Of a stretch of DNA of 64,000 nt, positions 44,415-57,455 are shown one piece after another. Source of the stretch: Tachypleus tridentatus (taxonomy: Eukaryota; Arthropoda; Merostomata; Xiphosura; Limulidae); NCBI RefSeq assembly GCF_004210375.1, contig NC_134830.1, positions 45,141,094 through 45,205,093 on the forward strand, given 5' to 3'. The notes under the pieces were generated by a model. That model worked only from the letters and a program-made list of their open reading frames with translations. It was not told the DNA's origin and did no database searches. How positions within the stretch are numbered: position 1 is the stretch's first letter; each line of letters starts with the position of its first letter. The position numbers were made by a program, and so were the translations under genes.

Positions 44415-46742
44415 CATATAAAAGAGAGTTATGTTTGTTTACGCGGCTCTCGCTCTCTCTGGTACTCAGCCTCACATTGAAACACACACTCAGTTTGGAT
44501 TAATAAAAGGAAATCAAAATCAGCGACTCGTTTTCAAACAAGGACACCACCACACAAGACAAGAGTCAGACATCATCCACCAAAACATAAACTGGTCATA
44601 CTACACATAGGGTTGATTATGCAACACTACCTGCTACCCAAGAAGAGGCAGCGAGTAGATGGTCCTACAACACATGTGGTGCAAGTGAGGAGGACAGTGG
44701 TGATCGTGATGGTGAGAATGCGGACACGACTAGTGCAGGACCCCAGCCACAAGAGGGCACCATTCACACCCAGGGTGAGAAACAACCACCAGGACCCAAG
44801 GACCTGAGCCAGCTTTCAGATAGTGGTCCTGTGTGTATGCATACAGAATACAGTGACCAGTCAAGGTCATTCAACAAGAATTGGCGTGATCTGCACTCGT
44901 GGTTGTAGTACTCTGTGGCCCAAGATGCTGCATTCTGCTTCACATGTCGTCTTTTCAGTCACACACACTTCAGTAAAACTGAGAGGTTCTTCACCCATAT
45001 AGACTTCCAGAACTGGAAGAAGGCGACCACATCACTGACGTCCCATGATAACTCTGCAGGACACAAGTTTGCCATGCAAGCTTGGGCAGAGTTTAAATAG
45101 CAGGAAACAAAGAGTGCAAGGATCCAACATGCTCTCGATGCTAAAACTGTGGAGGAAAACCAACATTACATAAATGCCGTGATAGATGCACTGCTCTACA
45201 CAGCCTGCCAGAATAAAGCTCAGAGAGGTCACAGGGAAGGTCAGATAACAGGGGCAATTTCCTGGAACTTCTTGACATCATTTCCAGGTATGATGAAATC
45301 GTGAAGAAGCTGAATGGTCCTGGCAATGCCAAGTACACGCACCAAGATATCCAAAACGAACTGCTTGACATCATAGCTGGAATGATCAGGAAGGATATCA
45401 GAAAAGAGGTCATGGAGACTCTGGCTAAATGTGGTATTGACCATAATGCCTGCATTGGCTAGTGCTATGAGAGAGCTGCAGTCATGTCAGGGCACATCAG
45501 TGGCGTACAGGAGAGGTTCAGGAGAGAGGTGTCTCAGGCTATGTATGTCCACTGCTATGCACACAAGCTCAACCTTGTGCTAGTTGACTGTGTGCACAAC
45601 GTCCAGGCTGCACCAGAGTTCTTTGTGACAATTCAGAAGCTGTACAAATTCTTCTCTAAATCAGTTGTGCATAAAGAATTTCTGAAGGTACAGAACGAGC
45701 TTGAACCCGTAACCATCACATACAGTTGAAGCGACTGTCAGATACAAGATGGACCTGTCAACATACTGCTTGTCTAGCTGTGAAAAGAACCCTCCCTGCC
45801 GTTGTGACAACCCTAAAGCATCTTTTGGAGGGGGGCAATGTCCACAGAGCCACTGAAGCAAAGGGCCTGTGCATCCTCCTAGATCAGCAGTTCGTAACCA
45901 GTCTAGTGGCCATAGAAAAACTACTGCTGATGACAAAACAGTTATCAGACCACCTCTAGTCACCTGACCTATAACTGGCCTCTGCAGAGGACCTAGTACA
46001 ATCTGCCATCTCTGGTATCTCAGAAATAAGAACTGAAGCAGCATGGAAAGACTTGGAAGAATCTGCTGAGGATATATGTAAGAAAGTGGGAATACGCACT
46101 GAGATGGTGCATCAAGGTGGACAGCGATCTGCTCCCAGACACCTGAACAAATTCATAATCACATCTAGTACTGGCCAAAGAGATGAACCAACACCAGATG
46201 CCAAGAGACATAACTTCTATGCCATCATGGGCAGGATGCTCAACAAGCTGAATAGAACATTCTCCTCTGATGCCTGCAGTATTCTGATGGGTGCAACTAC
46301 ATTGAACCCCAAACACTCCACATTTCTGGACAAGCAAGCACTCTTAGAAATGGCAGCAAACTATGGTGTGGCAGAGGATGGCCTCGCAGTGGAGGTTCAC
46401 CAGTTGAACTGGCTAATTGCCACGAAGAAAGACAAGGGGCAGGAAGTATCCACACCATTGGAGCTTGCAACCATGCTGGGGCCATACAAGGATACCTTCA
46501 TGGATCTCCACAAACTTGTATGCATTGCTGTGACCCTGCCTGTCACTTCAGCTGCCTGTGAGAGAAGTTTCTCGTGTCTGAAGCTTCTTAAGGCATACTT
46601 GCGCAACAGCAGTGGTAACAACTGCACCAGCAACCTTGGTGTCATATCAGTAAACTGCAGGAGGGCAAAACAACTCGATATTGATACTGTTATAGACACA
46701 TTTGCTGCCAATCACCAGAACAGGCGCATTGTTTTGAAGTAA
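44415..46742 (+). pseudogene. hAT transposase (ZMYM1-like), degenerate
   Basis: A TATA-like CCATATAAAAGAGAG at about 44415 precedes the coding remnant. An N-terminal TTF-type zinc-finger region reads RSFNKNWRDLHSWL, a TAG, then DAAFCFTCRLFSHTHFS and LTSHDNSAGHKFAMQAW (about 44860-45097). The core has YERAAVMSGHISGVQ (about 45465-45510), where related transposases have YDGA, so the catalytic Asp appears changed to Glu. CYAHKLNLVLVDCV follows, then a stop, LSDTRWTCQHTA, another break, and the hAT dimerisation motif PVTSAACERSFSCLKLLKAY near 46530-46600. The last frame stops at 46740-46742. Multiple stops and at least two frame changes mean no active enzyme. Confidence 0.85.
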
Positions 46743-47247
46743 TATTGACTATAAACACAACACGATGAAAGATAGTTAGCCTGATAGTGACCTTACTTTT
46801 CCTCAGAGTGTATTATCTTCACATGGGATAATTCGTTTCTGCTATGTAAACTATGTCTTTATGTTATATTTATTTTGATTTGTAGCTTTACTCTTAATGG
46901 TATATTAAATGTTCAATCTAAGATGATCTTGATTTTCATTATTATTATGTATTACCTTCGGTGGAATTTAGGTGAGCTTCCTCTTTTACATGTACGCACA
47001 TTTTCATAAATAGATTATTTCTAATTTGTAATAATGAATTATTAATCAGAGTGTGAGTTTCTAATGAAAACTGCATTGAAAACGCAGTTCAAAATAGCAC
47101 ACTTTTCTGAAATGTACCTTGGTATTTACATTATTATAATTTATTTACCATCTGTACTTCATATTGATGGCATTTTGGGAAGCCCCTCCACAGTTTACCT
47201 CAGTCTCCCCCCCCCTCCCAAACGAAAATATCCTGGCGCCATCACTG
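46743..47247 (+). mobile_element. hAT 3' noncoding region and probable right terminus
   Basis: AT-rich sequence, then a C-run (47203-47217) and CCCAAACGAAAATATCCTGG, CGCCATCACTG ending at 47247. An end in CACTG after a C-run fits hAT termini (CAGTG when inverted). The left end was not found, so the pairing of this terminus with the transposase remnant is inferred. Confidence 0.5.
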
Positions 47248-47302
47248 TGAAATGGAGACGGCTAGTACAGATAACTTTCGTGTAGCTTTGCGCGAAATTA
47301 AT
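47248..47302 (+). repeat. SINE family 1 tail
   Basis: GAGACGGCTAGTACAGATAA, CTTTCGTGTAGCTTTGCGCG and AAATTAATAG correspond to the last 50-odd bases of family 1. It abuts the hAT terminus, as if the hAT had inserted into a SINE, but the matching left part is not seen. Confidence 0.7.
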
Positions 47303-47954
47303 AGAAGAAGAATTACATTCTGGGCACTCGTTAAAATTTTTGGTAATGGAAGACTTCTTCGTTTATAATAGAAATATAAAAATCGCGGAACAATTATTAT
47401 ATAATTCATATAATTTAGTACATTATAATATGTTTATTACTAATTTGATATTTATTTGTTTTATTAATTTTTTTTTGTCAAACAACGGAAAGGGTTATCT
47501 ACTCATAGCTATCTAAACTGAACTGTTAAGCAAGAAGGAAGGCTGCAAGCAAAAACCACTCTGTTAATTCTTAGGCTATATTTATCTGATCGGAAAACAT
47601 GATTCAATCGTCGCATTCATACTTTCATCTATGCTTCCAATGTACGGAGTGCATTCCCGTGGAAACAGTCCTTGAATTATAAACCTTCTAATTCATAGCT
47701 CAAGGATGTTAAAAATTAAGATGAGCCTGCTCAACATTCTTAGTTTATAGTATTTCAGATGCTTCAGTTGCAGTAGTTATGTCATTAGGTGTGACAGTAG
47801 TTAGTCCAAAGACTTAAAATTTTAAAACACGTAGTTAGATCATTCTTGATAAACATATCCTATAACCCTATGTTGCTTTGATTTAACGCAGCAAAATCAA
47901 CACAGTAGTCACTTATCCCTTTCCTATTTCTAACATATGTAATTCGAATATATA

Positions 47955-47968
47955 ACAGTAGAGGGCGC
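47955..47968 (+). promoter_or_regulatory. CTCF-like motif
   Basis: ACAGTAGAGGGCGC matches 13 of 14 positions of the general CTCF consensus CCASYAGRKGGCRS. It lies about 100 bp before the CpG step that I take as the PPP1R21 5' boundary. A single motif match is weak evidence for binding. Confidence 0.4.
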
Positions 47969-48016
47969 TCAACCATACCGATGAGAATGGTGTGTACTGA
48001 TAATCGAAAACTTGCA

Positions 48017-48100
48017 TATATAGTGGGAGGAGTGTTTCAATGTCATGTGAGAAGTATTATAATAATACAGTAACGTCAAACAGTTTAGTCATATCTTTAA
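48017..48100 (+). promoter_or_regulatory. PPP1R21: Predicted PPP1R21 promoter region
   Basis: TATATA at 48017-48022 is followed by GC-richer TAGTGGGAGGAG. The sequence from 47341 to 48120 has 16 CpGs and the next 780 bases have 1. The first coding exon at 58309 needs an upstream noncoding exon because its ATG follows an acceptor by only 11 bases. Start site and first donor are not determined. Confidence 0.3.
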
Positions 48101-48120
48101 TATATATATATATTTAATTT

Positions 48121-51100
48121 TCTTTATGCAAACTATAAAGGTTTACTGTATAATTAGCAAGACTTTAAAGTAAAGACCTTTGATTTTCATAAATGCCTTC
48201 AAAATGAAATGTGTAATTTTGAGAGTTGGTGAGAAATTGAGTAAAGCCTAAAGGTGAAAAACATGCAAATAAACCTTTTCCCAAGTATAATTATTAATAA
48301 TTAAAATAATAGACCTTAGCTCATGAGTCATGATTTGATGTAATGATTTATAATTTTGAAGTGCTGAAATTAATAAAGGATTACCAGTACCAGTTCATTT
48401 TAGTTTTATACTAGTATGGTTTCTAGTTTTGTTAGTTAATGTATATTATGCTTTATAAGTAAGTTAAAATTTGAAGTTAGTTTTATTTCAAAATCATTAT
48501 ATTGTATATGGTTAAAAAAGCCAATAATAAATGCAGTAGTTTAAGTTTTTGTTGTTTGAATTAAGAACAAAAACGAAGATTATTGTATTCTTGTAGAGGC
48601 TTTCATGACTCTGAGTGCCTTATACAGTTTAAGATTTTCCACAAAAGGAATGCAGGAAGGGTATCACAGCATAATTAGGTTTGATGTTTTACTGGATATT
48701 GAGATAAAAATAAATTAACTTTTAGTTCCTAATTTTCAGAAAGCCAACTTTGAAGTTGTAGGACAAGATCTATCATTAGAAAATTAAGATAATTTGGTAA
48801 AAAGTGATATGGGACAGATTTGGGAACTAATAATTTAAAAAAAATTTGCTCTTGATTCCACAAGTAATTAATTGCATTTGGGGACTTACAAGAATTAAGT
48901 GCTGCTTTTTTTGTTTTTTTTACCTCTGAGTCTATAATATTCTTTATAATATATGAGTTTCTGAAAGCAAAAATTCAAGAGTGTTCATTATTGAGGAGAA
49001 GAAACTGTTATGACCCAGATATTCAATGTAGTAGAGATTTCATTGAGTACACGACTGTGGAAATTGTGCATTGATATCAGTAGTGTATCTTCATAAGGTA
49101 GTGAAAATGCAACTTAGACAAGTACAGAATCTTCTTCCAGACTCTGCTGCTATTTTTTTTGGCCTAAATACCCTGACAATTGATATAGGCATAAATTTTA
49201 ATTATGTAATATTAGTGGTGGCACATATAAGATTAAGAGACTTGGAAAGGCTTAGCCTCTCTAAATAAATTGTCTCTTGCAAGGCATTCTTCTAACAAAC
49301 TCAAACATTTCGATGTAGTATATGAAGAGATAGAAATAGAGAGAGTGAAAAGGGAGCATTCATAAATTGATCCTTCTTAACTATCCAACTACTTGCACAT
49401 GACAGAATAGTCTATCGAAACATGAGACTTGCACACTGCTTCTGAAAACTTGATCATGACATTAAATTATTGGGCATTTGTAACTTGGATCAGTTGGTTA
49501 CATTATTGAACTTTTTGGCTAGATGCCTTGAATTGACCTTCTACCTTGTGATAGTCCAAATGTTAGGTCTTACATGGAATTCTGTGTGTTTAATATTAAG
49601 TTTCCATCAGAGCACACTACCCGCTTAGAGCATAAATAAAAATCAACCTGGTGATGGTTATAGCCAATTAAATACAGTTTTATTACATTCTTATTTATGA
49701 ATATTAAAATGTATTGTTTAATAAGTTTGGTAATCTCTTGCTTGTGATAAATTTGGTCATCTAAGAAAGGATATTTATTTTTTGGTAAAACTCTTGGGAA
49801 GAAAAACTTAAGTATCTTATTAAAGTTTATGTGGGAATTCAGTTGCATAAGGTCTCTTATTTTGTTGTGCTATATTTTTTAAGACAGTTGAATAAAAGGA
49901 CATGAGTTTAATATTTAGAAAAGACTGGCTTCAGTTAAGAAAGTGGTATTTTGCTGATAGAGATTGAAATTTGGAATCATTTCCTATTGGCAGTAGTGGA
50001 ATTTGGCTAGTTGTGGTATTTATACAAAATCTTAAATAAATTAAACATTTTGAAACAACAGTATACATTTCTGGCACACCATTGCATTTGATGTGCACAT
50101 TTTTGTGACAGTCTCATGTTTACCAATTATTTTAAAGGTGTAATGGTTCACAGACTACAAAGTACTGCTGTGTACAAGCCAAGTGAAAAATTGTGCTGTG
50201 GCCTAGAATATATAAGTTGTGTTCTTAACTTATAATTCATGCATGTTCAAATTTTTCAGAATTAATAAAACACAACTTGTTTACACCTCTGTTATTTGAT
50301 TAGGTCATGAAGTAGCTGCCAATCAATTTCACATTTAAAACATCCAACCTTACCATGTCATTAACCTGTGATACAGACAATGTTTCATCTAAATATTTTT
50401 ATATAGTCTATCTATTTACTTGTTTTTTTTATTACTTTTTTGAAGATATCTTGAAAGTGTGTTTGCAATTTTAGGTTTGTTTATTTCAAAGTGAGAACTT
50501 AATTATGTCAGGAAAATCACTTCAAACGAGTGTTTGTTTCCAAGCAATAATCTAACTAAGTAGATAATTCAGTAATTATAGCTTGTATTTTTCAAGATGA
50601 GAAATTACACATTGTTGTAAAAATTCAGCACACTGTTGTATAAAACTGACATCTCATTAAAAAATACTCTATTTCAATTGTCAAACACATTTTCAGTCAA
50701 ATATAAGAGACTAAGTAATTTCAAAAAAGTGGTTGGAAAATACAGATGACGTACCTATATAAAAAAAAAAATTGAACACAAAAATATGACGATTCTATTC
50801 AAGTAAAGAAAACTTAGAGCAAATGAACAATTTGGACATTGTTCAAAAAATTTTGAATATTTGTAAAAATTAGAGAAATTTTACTTGTTGATTCTACTAG
50901 TGATAAACTGTGCTATTATATATTGTAGTATGGGTAATAATCTTTGTTATTATATATGATATATCCTTTAATAGTATATAAAGATTAGTTTATGTAATGT
51001 AGAATTTAATAAGTAAATCAATAAAAACATCTAATGTACAACTATAATTTTTTTTTCTGATGAGACATTGACATGAATCCATTTAACCTTTTTAAGTCTC

Positions 51101-52098
51101 TTTAATAGACATAGTCACTTGAACAAATCTTGTAAGTAACAAGTTACCATGAAAATATTTGTTGCTATAACTTTTAATGTAGTAAATGTATCTTTTACAA
51201 AACTATAAGTTATGAGTAAATGTTAAAAGTCTTAATATGCAAAAAATCAGATTTGTAAATTGTTTTCACTGAAACTTTGTCTGTGAATTTATAGAGTCAA
51301 TAGTTTGACTAATCTGAATGTAAGGTAATTTTCATGTTAAGTTTAAAAATACTGTTATCATTTTACAGTTTTCATATTCACCTCCTAAATGAATGTCAAA
51401 AGTTTTTCTAGTAAAGCTTTATATATTATCTGTAATTATTTTACCGTAATGCTTTACAAACTTGGTCCATGTGATTGACCCTGTAATCACCACAGAAAAT
51501 AGAAAGTTAATCTAGATTACCTTTTCTTTTCTCGGATGACAGAAGATTATATGGCAATTACAGTTATTTACCCTGAAACATTCAGTCCTCTATGCTATTT
51601 ACAAATATTTTAATTTACTTTTATTGTTTTCTTGTTCTTTGTGCTATGTTTAAGTAAAAATTATATGTAAAAAAGTTAAATCACAACTGATACATATGAG
51701 TCTGTATTCTGTTTTTGGTTTACTTAAGTGGAAACTTTCTTGACAAGACGTAATGCAAGACATAAAGGTTATGTATTCAGAGGATTGTTTGCTTCTGTAA
51801 GACATACGTCAGTGTTTCATCTTGTATTTTTGTCTGTGATAGTTTTGGTGATAATTATTGGGATATGACCAGACAGTTTCTTGTTCTTTTATTATTTGTT
51901 CTTTTTTTTTTGCATTTTAGAACCAGTTAAATCTTCAGTATGCTGCTTTAGTTACAAAAAGAGTTTGATGGCTGAGTTTCTTACTTAGAATAAGTATTTT
52001 GAACAATATTTATTGTTCTGGTTATACAGTAAATGCCATATTTGGATAGATTTTAGCATTTTTTGGTTAGTTTTGCTGAGGCCACTGGTTGTAGATAT
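48121..52098. other. Presumed PPP1R21 first intron, nothing recognised
   Basis: CpG-poor AT-rich sequence. Frames at 49071-49265 and on the minus strand at 49570-49848 have no recognisable domain. Confidence 0.4.
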
Positions 52099-52792
52099 TT
52101 CAGTTTAAACCCCTTGGTGTGGATTCCTGTACGTGCTGAGGGGACCTCCCAGGGAAGTTTCTGCTCTTTCAGTTTACCTTCTCTGGGATCTAAACATCCA
52201 TCCACGTGTTTGCCGTGCGTGGCGACCCATGAAAGGGAGGAGAGGATCCTGGTGGTTGAGGGGTCCAACCCTAACACTCCACTTTGACCTTGAATTCCTG
52301 TAGACGGGCAGCCTCTTGGTGGCCCCTTCCTTGGGTCAGTCGGCTGGTCCACTTGGGCTAGAGTCAACCAAGTACCAGTGTTGGAAGTTCTCAATGGGTG
52401 TTGTGGACATTGTGTATGATGCTGGTGTTTGGGTACAGTGCTCACGAAACCCTGGCGTTGCTGCAATGTCATTGCATGACATTGTAGTGCGTCCCCTCAT
52501 AGGGCTTCATGGTGGGTGGGGTTAGTGGGTATCGAAATTTTCCTTTTTTCCTGTAGATCCTCCAACAAAAAATTTAAATAAAATAGTGAAAAACAGTTAA
52601 TAGGTAAATTACCACGTCTTTTACTCTGAGCAGCAATCTTCAACATCTGTAACATCTGTACCCCATTTTCTTATATTACATTCTCTTTCACAAAAACCTT
52701 TAGGGCAAATGTCCCCCTTTTTTATTCAGAAGGGACTAGAGGGACTTGCTGGCTCTCCAAAGTCAGTAAAGAAGCTTTGATCTGGAGACATA

Positions 52793-53809
52793 TTGGTTGA
52801 AACATCCACATCCCAACACAGTGAACTACTCTTGAATTCAAAGGCAATTGGGGATATACCTATTGAGGTTACCCCTCATGATACCTTGAATTCATCACGA
52901 GGAGTTATTGTTGAGAGGGATTTGAAGAATGTCCCCGAGTCAAAGATTCTCCCTGGTCTCTCCACTCAAGGTGTTTCTGCAGTGAGGCGCATCTCCACTC
53001 GCAAAGACGGAGTTACACTGATGACAAATATCCTAGTTTTGACATTTACATCACCATGTGCACCTGCCACCATCAAGACAGGTTATCTAATTTGCAGCGT
53101 ACATTCCAAACCCTCTTCGATGTTTCCAATGTCAGAGGTTTGGCCACTCAAAACGTCCTGTCGTGGTTTCCTGACATGTGCTCGTTGTGGTGGCAAGGGC
53201 CACGATGCCTATGAGTGTCACACGGACCCACATTGTGTCAACTGCAATGCTTCCCACCTTTCCTACTTTCGTTCTTGCCCAAAATAGTTGGAGGAAAAAG
53301 AGGTGCAGCGTTTGAAAACGACTCATAACACTAGTTATCCTGAGGCTCGGGAATTGCTGTTCGCCACTCCATCTCGGACATATGCTGTTGCACTTCATTC
53401 TACAACTACAGTGGGAGTGCACACAGATCTCTCTGTGCCTCCAAGAGAATTATTTTCAAAACAAATGAAAAGTCTTTTGACCTCCATGGTTAAAAAGGTT
53501 GATGAATCGATTTCTACACCCATCTCTGTTCCTCCCATACATTCCAACAAATTTCAAGATCCACATCCTTTGGTTTCAAGTACAGTAATTTCTTCTGCTA
53601 CATCTTTTTCTCCCACCCCACGATGCAAAACAATCATTCGTTCGCGTCTTCAGTCACTGGAATCTCCTTCCAACAACAAAGACCTGCCCAATCGACCCAG
53701 GGCAGGATCCATGGAGGTCGATAGACCTCCTCTGAATAAGGACAGTAAGGAAAAAAGACGTGGTTGTAAACAGAAGGGTTCTCCAACCACTTCACCTACC
53801 CGTCATTAA
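52793..53809 (+). pseudogene. LINE copy C ORF1 (Gag-like)
   Basis: Frame 52793-53287 contains [12 protein letters not shown] and a good middle knuckle CARCGGKGHDAYEC plus CVNCNASHLSYFRSC. The first knuckle is scrambled by frame-shifting indels near 53110-53145 ([11 protein letters not shown]). TAG at 53285-53287 interrupts after CPK, as in copy A, and the reading continues LEEKEVQRLK to the stop at 53807-53809. The start used in copy A (ATG at 18471) is GTAG here. Confidence 0.85.
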
Positions 53810-53811
53810 AA

Positions 53812-56800
53812 ATGGCCACCTTGATACAATGGAACTGTCGAGGGTACATTCTAATCTGGATGATATTAAAACACTGATTGCTTCCTACCATCCTGTTTGT
53901 CTTTCCTTACAAGAAACATTTCTCAAACCTGCTGATACAGTCACCATTCGGCAGTTTTCTCTGTACAGAAATGACAGGCTGTGTGATGGACGAGTACATG
54001 GAGGGATGGCACTATTGGTTGATCAGCATGTGCCCATCATGTCTTTGTCACTCAACACACCCTTGGAGGCCGTAGCCATCTGTGTTTCCTTGGGTCATAC
54101 CATCATTGTTTGTTCTCTCTACCTGTCCCCTGGAGAGACATATGATCAATCAGACCTTGATGCTCCTGTTGAACAGTTGCCGTCTCCCTTTCTAATCCTG
54201 GGGGGACTTTAATGGACATCATCTCCTCTGGGGAAGTGGTGTTATTGATAGGAGGGTCGCTCTGTAGAGCATATGCTCTCTGATCACAATCTTTCTCTTT
54301 TCAAAACTGGTTCTTCCACTTATTTTCACGCACCTAGTCAGTCCTTTACCGCTATTGATCTCTCGGTTTGCTCCCCTTCACTATTTTCCCATTTTTCATG
54401 GAGGGTTGACAATAATCCACTAGGCAGTAATCATTTTCCTTTTCTTTTGAGAGAGACTGGCCATGGTTGATGCCACCCTACCCACGTGCCCTGGTGGAAA
54501 CTGGATCAGGCTGACTGGTCCACTTTCACTGCTCTCGCAGAACTTGATCCTGCCATCATGAATCAGCCATCAATAGAAGACTGTGTGGCAGCGGTAACTG
54601 ACTGTATTATACAAGCAGCTGCTCAGTGTATTCCTAAAACCTCGACACATTTTCAACGATACTTTCATTCATGGTGGAATCCTGCTTACCACTTGGTGTG
54701 GAAGGCTCAAAAACAGGCCTGGGATATTTTCCATAGATATCCCACACTTTTGGCCCGTGCACATGCTAGGTGGGTAAGACATCAAAGCCAGAAGGATTCT
54801 TGGATTAAGTTCACAACTAGCATATCTTCTACCACCAGTTCCAAGGTCATAAGGGTCAGGATTTGAAAGGTCAGTGTGCACTACAATTCTGTCCCCCTCT
54901 CCATCTTACTCTCTGCTGGCCAAGAGGTAGCTGATGTCCGGAGCATCGCCGATATTCTAGGTGAAAGCTTTTGCCGTGTATCTAGCATTTCGGCTTGTTC
55001 CTCCACCTTCTTGGCCATCAAGACTCAGGCAGAGCATTCACCTCTTTCCTTTCGAACTGACTGTCTTTTTGACTATAATTGCCCCTTTACACTGGTGGAA
55101 CTGAAAATGGCTCTTCATCGGTCTGGCAGTACATCTGTTGGAGCTGATGATGTACACTATGACATGCTGCGCTATCTTTCTCCTGCTTCTCTTGATATTC
55201 TTCCAATTGGTTTTAACTGGATCTGGCAGGAGAATGTTTTTCCTGATGCTGGACGCCAGGCTATTATCTTACCTTTCTCTAAACCTGGGAAAGATCCTAA
55301 GATTCCTTCAAACTACCATCCAATTGCTTTGACGAGCTGTCTCTGTAAGACCTTAGAGAGGATGGTCAATGCTCGTCTTGTTTGGTTCTTTGAATCAAAC
55401 AACCTCCTCTCACCCACCCAGTGTGGGTTCCGACAACAACATTCCACCACGGACCACCTAATTCAACTTGAAACATCAATCAGAGAAGCCTTTCTCAAAT
55501 GGCAACATCTTGTTTCAATATTCTTTGACATTGAGAAGGCTTATGACACAACATGGAGGTATGGCATTTTGCGAGACCTCCATATATATGGGTTATTTTT
55601 TAATGAACAGGAGATTTCAAGTTCGTGTGGGTTTGACACTTTCCCGTTCTTTTATACAGGAACCTGGGGTACCTCAGGGCTGTGTTTTCAGTGTCACACA
55701 TTTCAATATAAAGATAAATGCCATCACTAAACAACTCCTTCTCACTGTTGCAAATAGGCTCTATCTTGACGACTTTCACATCTCGTGTGAGTCATCGAAC
55801 ATGAGATATATTGAGAGGCAACTACAAACTGCCCTCAGTTATGTACTGAAGTGGACTACGGTTAACGGCTTTAATTTTTCTCTCTCTAAAACCATTTGCA
55901 TGCACTTTTGTCGCCAACAGGGTATTCACCCTGATCCTGAACTCCGTATCTGTGAAGTTTTGCTGCCAGTGGTCCCAGAGATTAAGTTCTTGGGGCTTAT
56001 CTTTGACCATAAGCTAACCTTTATATCACACTTAAAGCAACTATGGGCCAAATGCACAAGAGCATTGGGCTTCCTCCATGTCCTCTCTACCACCAGTTGG
56101 GAAGTAGATTGTTGTTCTATGTTAAAGATATATCGTGCTCTTATTTGTTCAAAACTCAATTATGGATCAATGGTCTATGGCTGACCATAGACAGGTCAGT
56201 TGTACTGTACTGAACCTTTGGCCTTAAAGATGCTGGACCCCATTCATCATCTAGGACTTTGACTCTGCACTGGGGCTTTCTGCACCTCCCCAGTTCAGAG
56301 CTTATACATAGAATCTCACGAACTTTCTCTGCACCTTTGCTGTTTGCAACTGTCTTTACTGTATTCTTTGATATTTTGTTCCTTACCAAAGCATCCCACT
56401 TGGGGATGTGTTTTCCTTTCTCAGTGGGCCTTTTTCAAAACAGATGATCTGCCATTGCTCCTTTTGGCCTTCGCACCCTGGCACAATTGGATGAATTGGG
56501 TCTGTCCTTGGATAACATTGCAGAATCCACTGGTCAGCCCATCCCGCCATGGCTTATTATGACCTTTCTTTAAGTCATCTGAAAAAGGCAGATACTCCTG
56601 ATTGGAAGTACTGTCTTTTATTTACTGAACATCTTTTGCACAATCATTCCATTCCAATTTACATGGATGATTCCAAATCAGGTAATTCTGTGGGCTCTGC
56701 CATGGTTTGTTGTGGTTACGTGGTTGTGTGCAGAATACCCTCTATAGCTTCTGTGTTTACTGCTGAAATGTACGCCATATCTCTTGCCCTGCAACATATT

Positions 56801-57455
56801 GAATTTGAGCTGTACTCCAACTGCACTATTTATACTGACTCCCTTAGTTCTCTGCTGGTCTTGGAATCACTTCACGTTGGCTCACATCCTGTTCTCACTG
56901 ATATTCAAAACCGACTGGCCCATTTCTCATTAACATATACTTCTATCCAGTTTTTCTGGATACCAGGCCATGTTGGTATTCACAGGCACAGCAGCTAAAT
57001 CTATCTGCTCTGGCACTATCACCACTGTGCCTATTCTGTACATGGGCTATGGTCCTGTATTCAAGGCTCGGCTCCTTGCCAGCTGGCAGTCCACTTGGAG
57101 TGAGCAACGTGACAACAAGCTTTTTCAAATAAAACCCTATATTGGGCATTGGCCATCTAGCTTCCGTAAGGTTCGGAAGGAGGAAGTTGTTCTAACTAGA
57201 CTACGCATTGGTCACAGTTTTTTAATCATTTTCTTTTCTACACCAGTGTGTAGTTTGTGTAACACTCAAATCACTGTAAGCCACATTTTACTTTCTTGCC
57301 ATCGTTACAACTCTCAACAACGGCACTATTTTAAACATGTTCTGTCCCAGGGTTTGTCTGTAACATTGGACAGTGTTATTGGTGATGGTGACACTGTCCA
57401 TCTTGATAAAGCTTTTAGTTTTTTAATGGCCATTAATCTTTTTAACCTCATTTAA
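53812..57455 (+). pseudogene. LINE copy C ORF2 (endonuclease, RT, RNase H)
   Basis: ATGGCC start three bases after ORF1. A 1-base loss near 53842 shifts the endonuclease frame, an extra G in the GDFN site near 54203 shifts it again, and the break near 54256 is shared with copy A. A CGA-to-TGA stop lies near 54468. From 54876 a 284-codon stretch reads through the polymerase N-terminus ([43 protein letters not shown]). About 27 bases are lost near 55597. LYLDDFHISC is the altered active site. RNase H has [19 protein letters not shown] and FFWIPGHVG, but a deletion near 56985 removes GNELAD. The last frame ends at 57455. Not functional. Confidence 0.87.

Noticed and set aside
45032-46711. Minus-strand frames of 60-127 codons over the hAT remnant
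   Set aside because: The plus strand carries recognisable transposase motifs here; the antisense frames have none.
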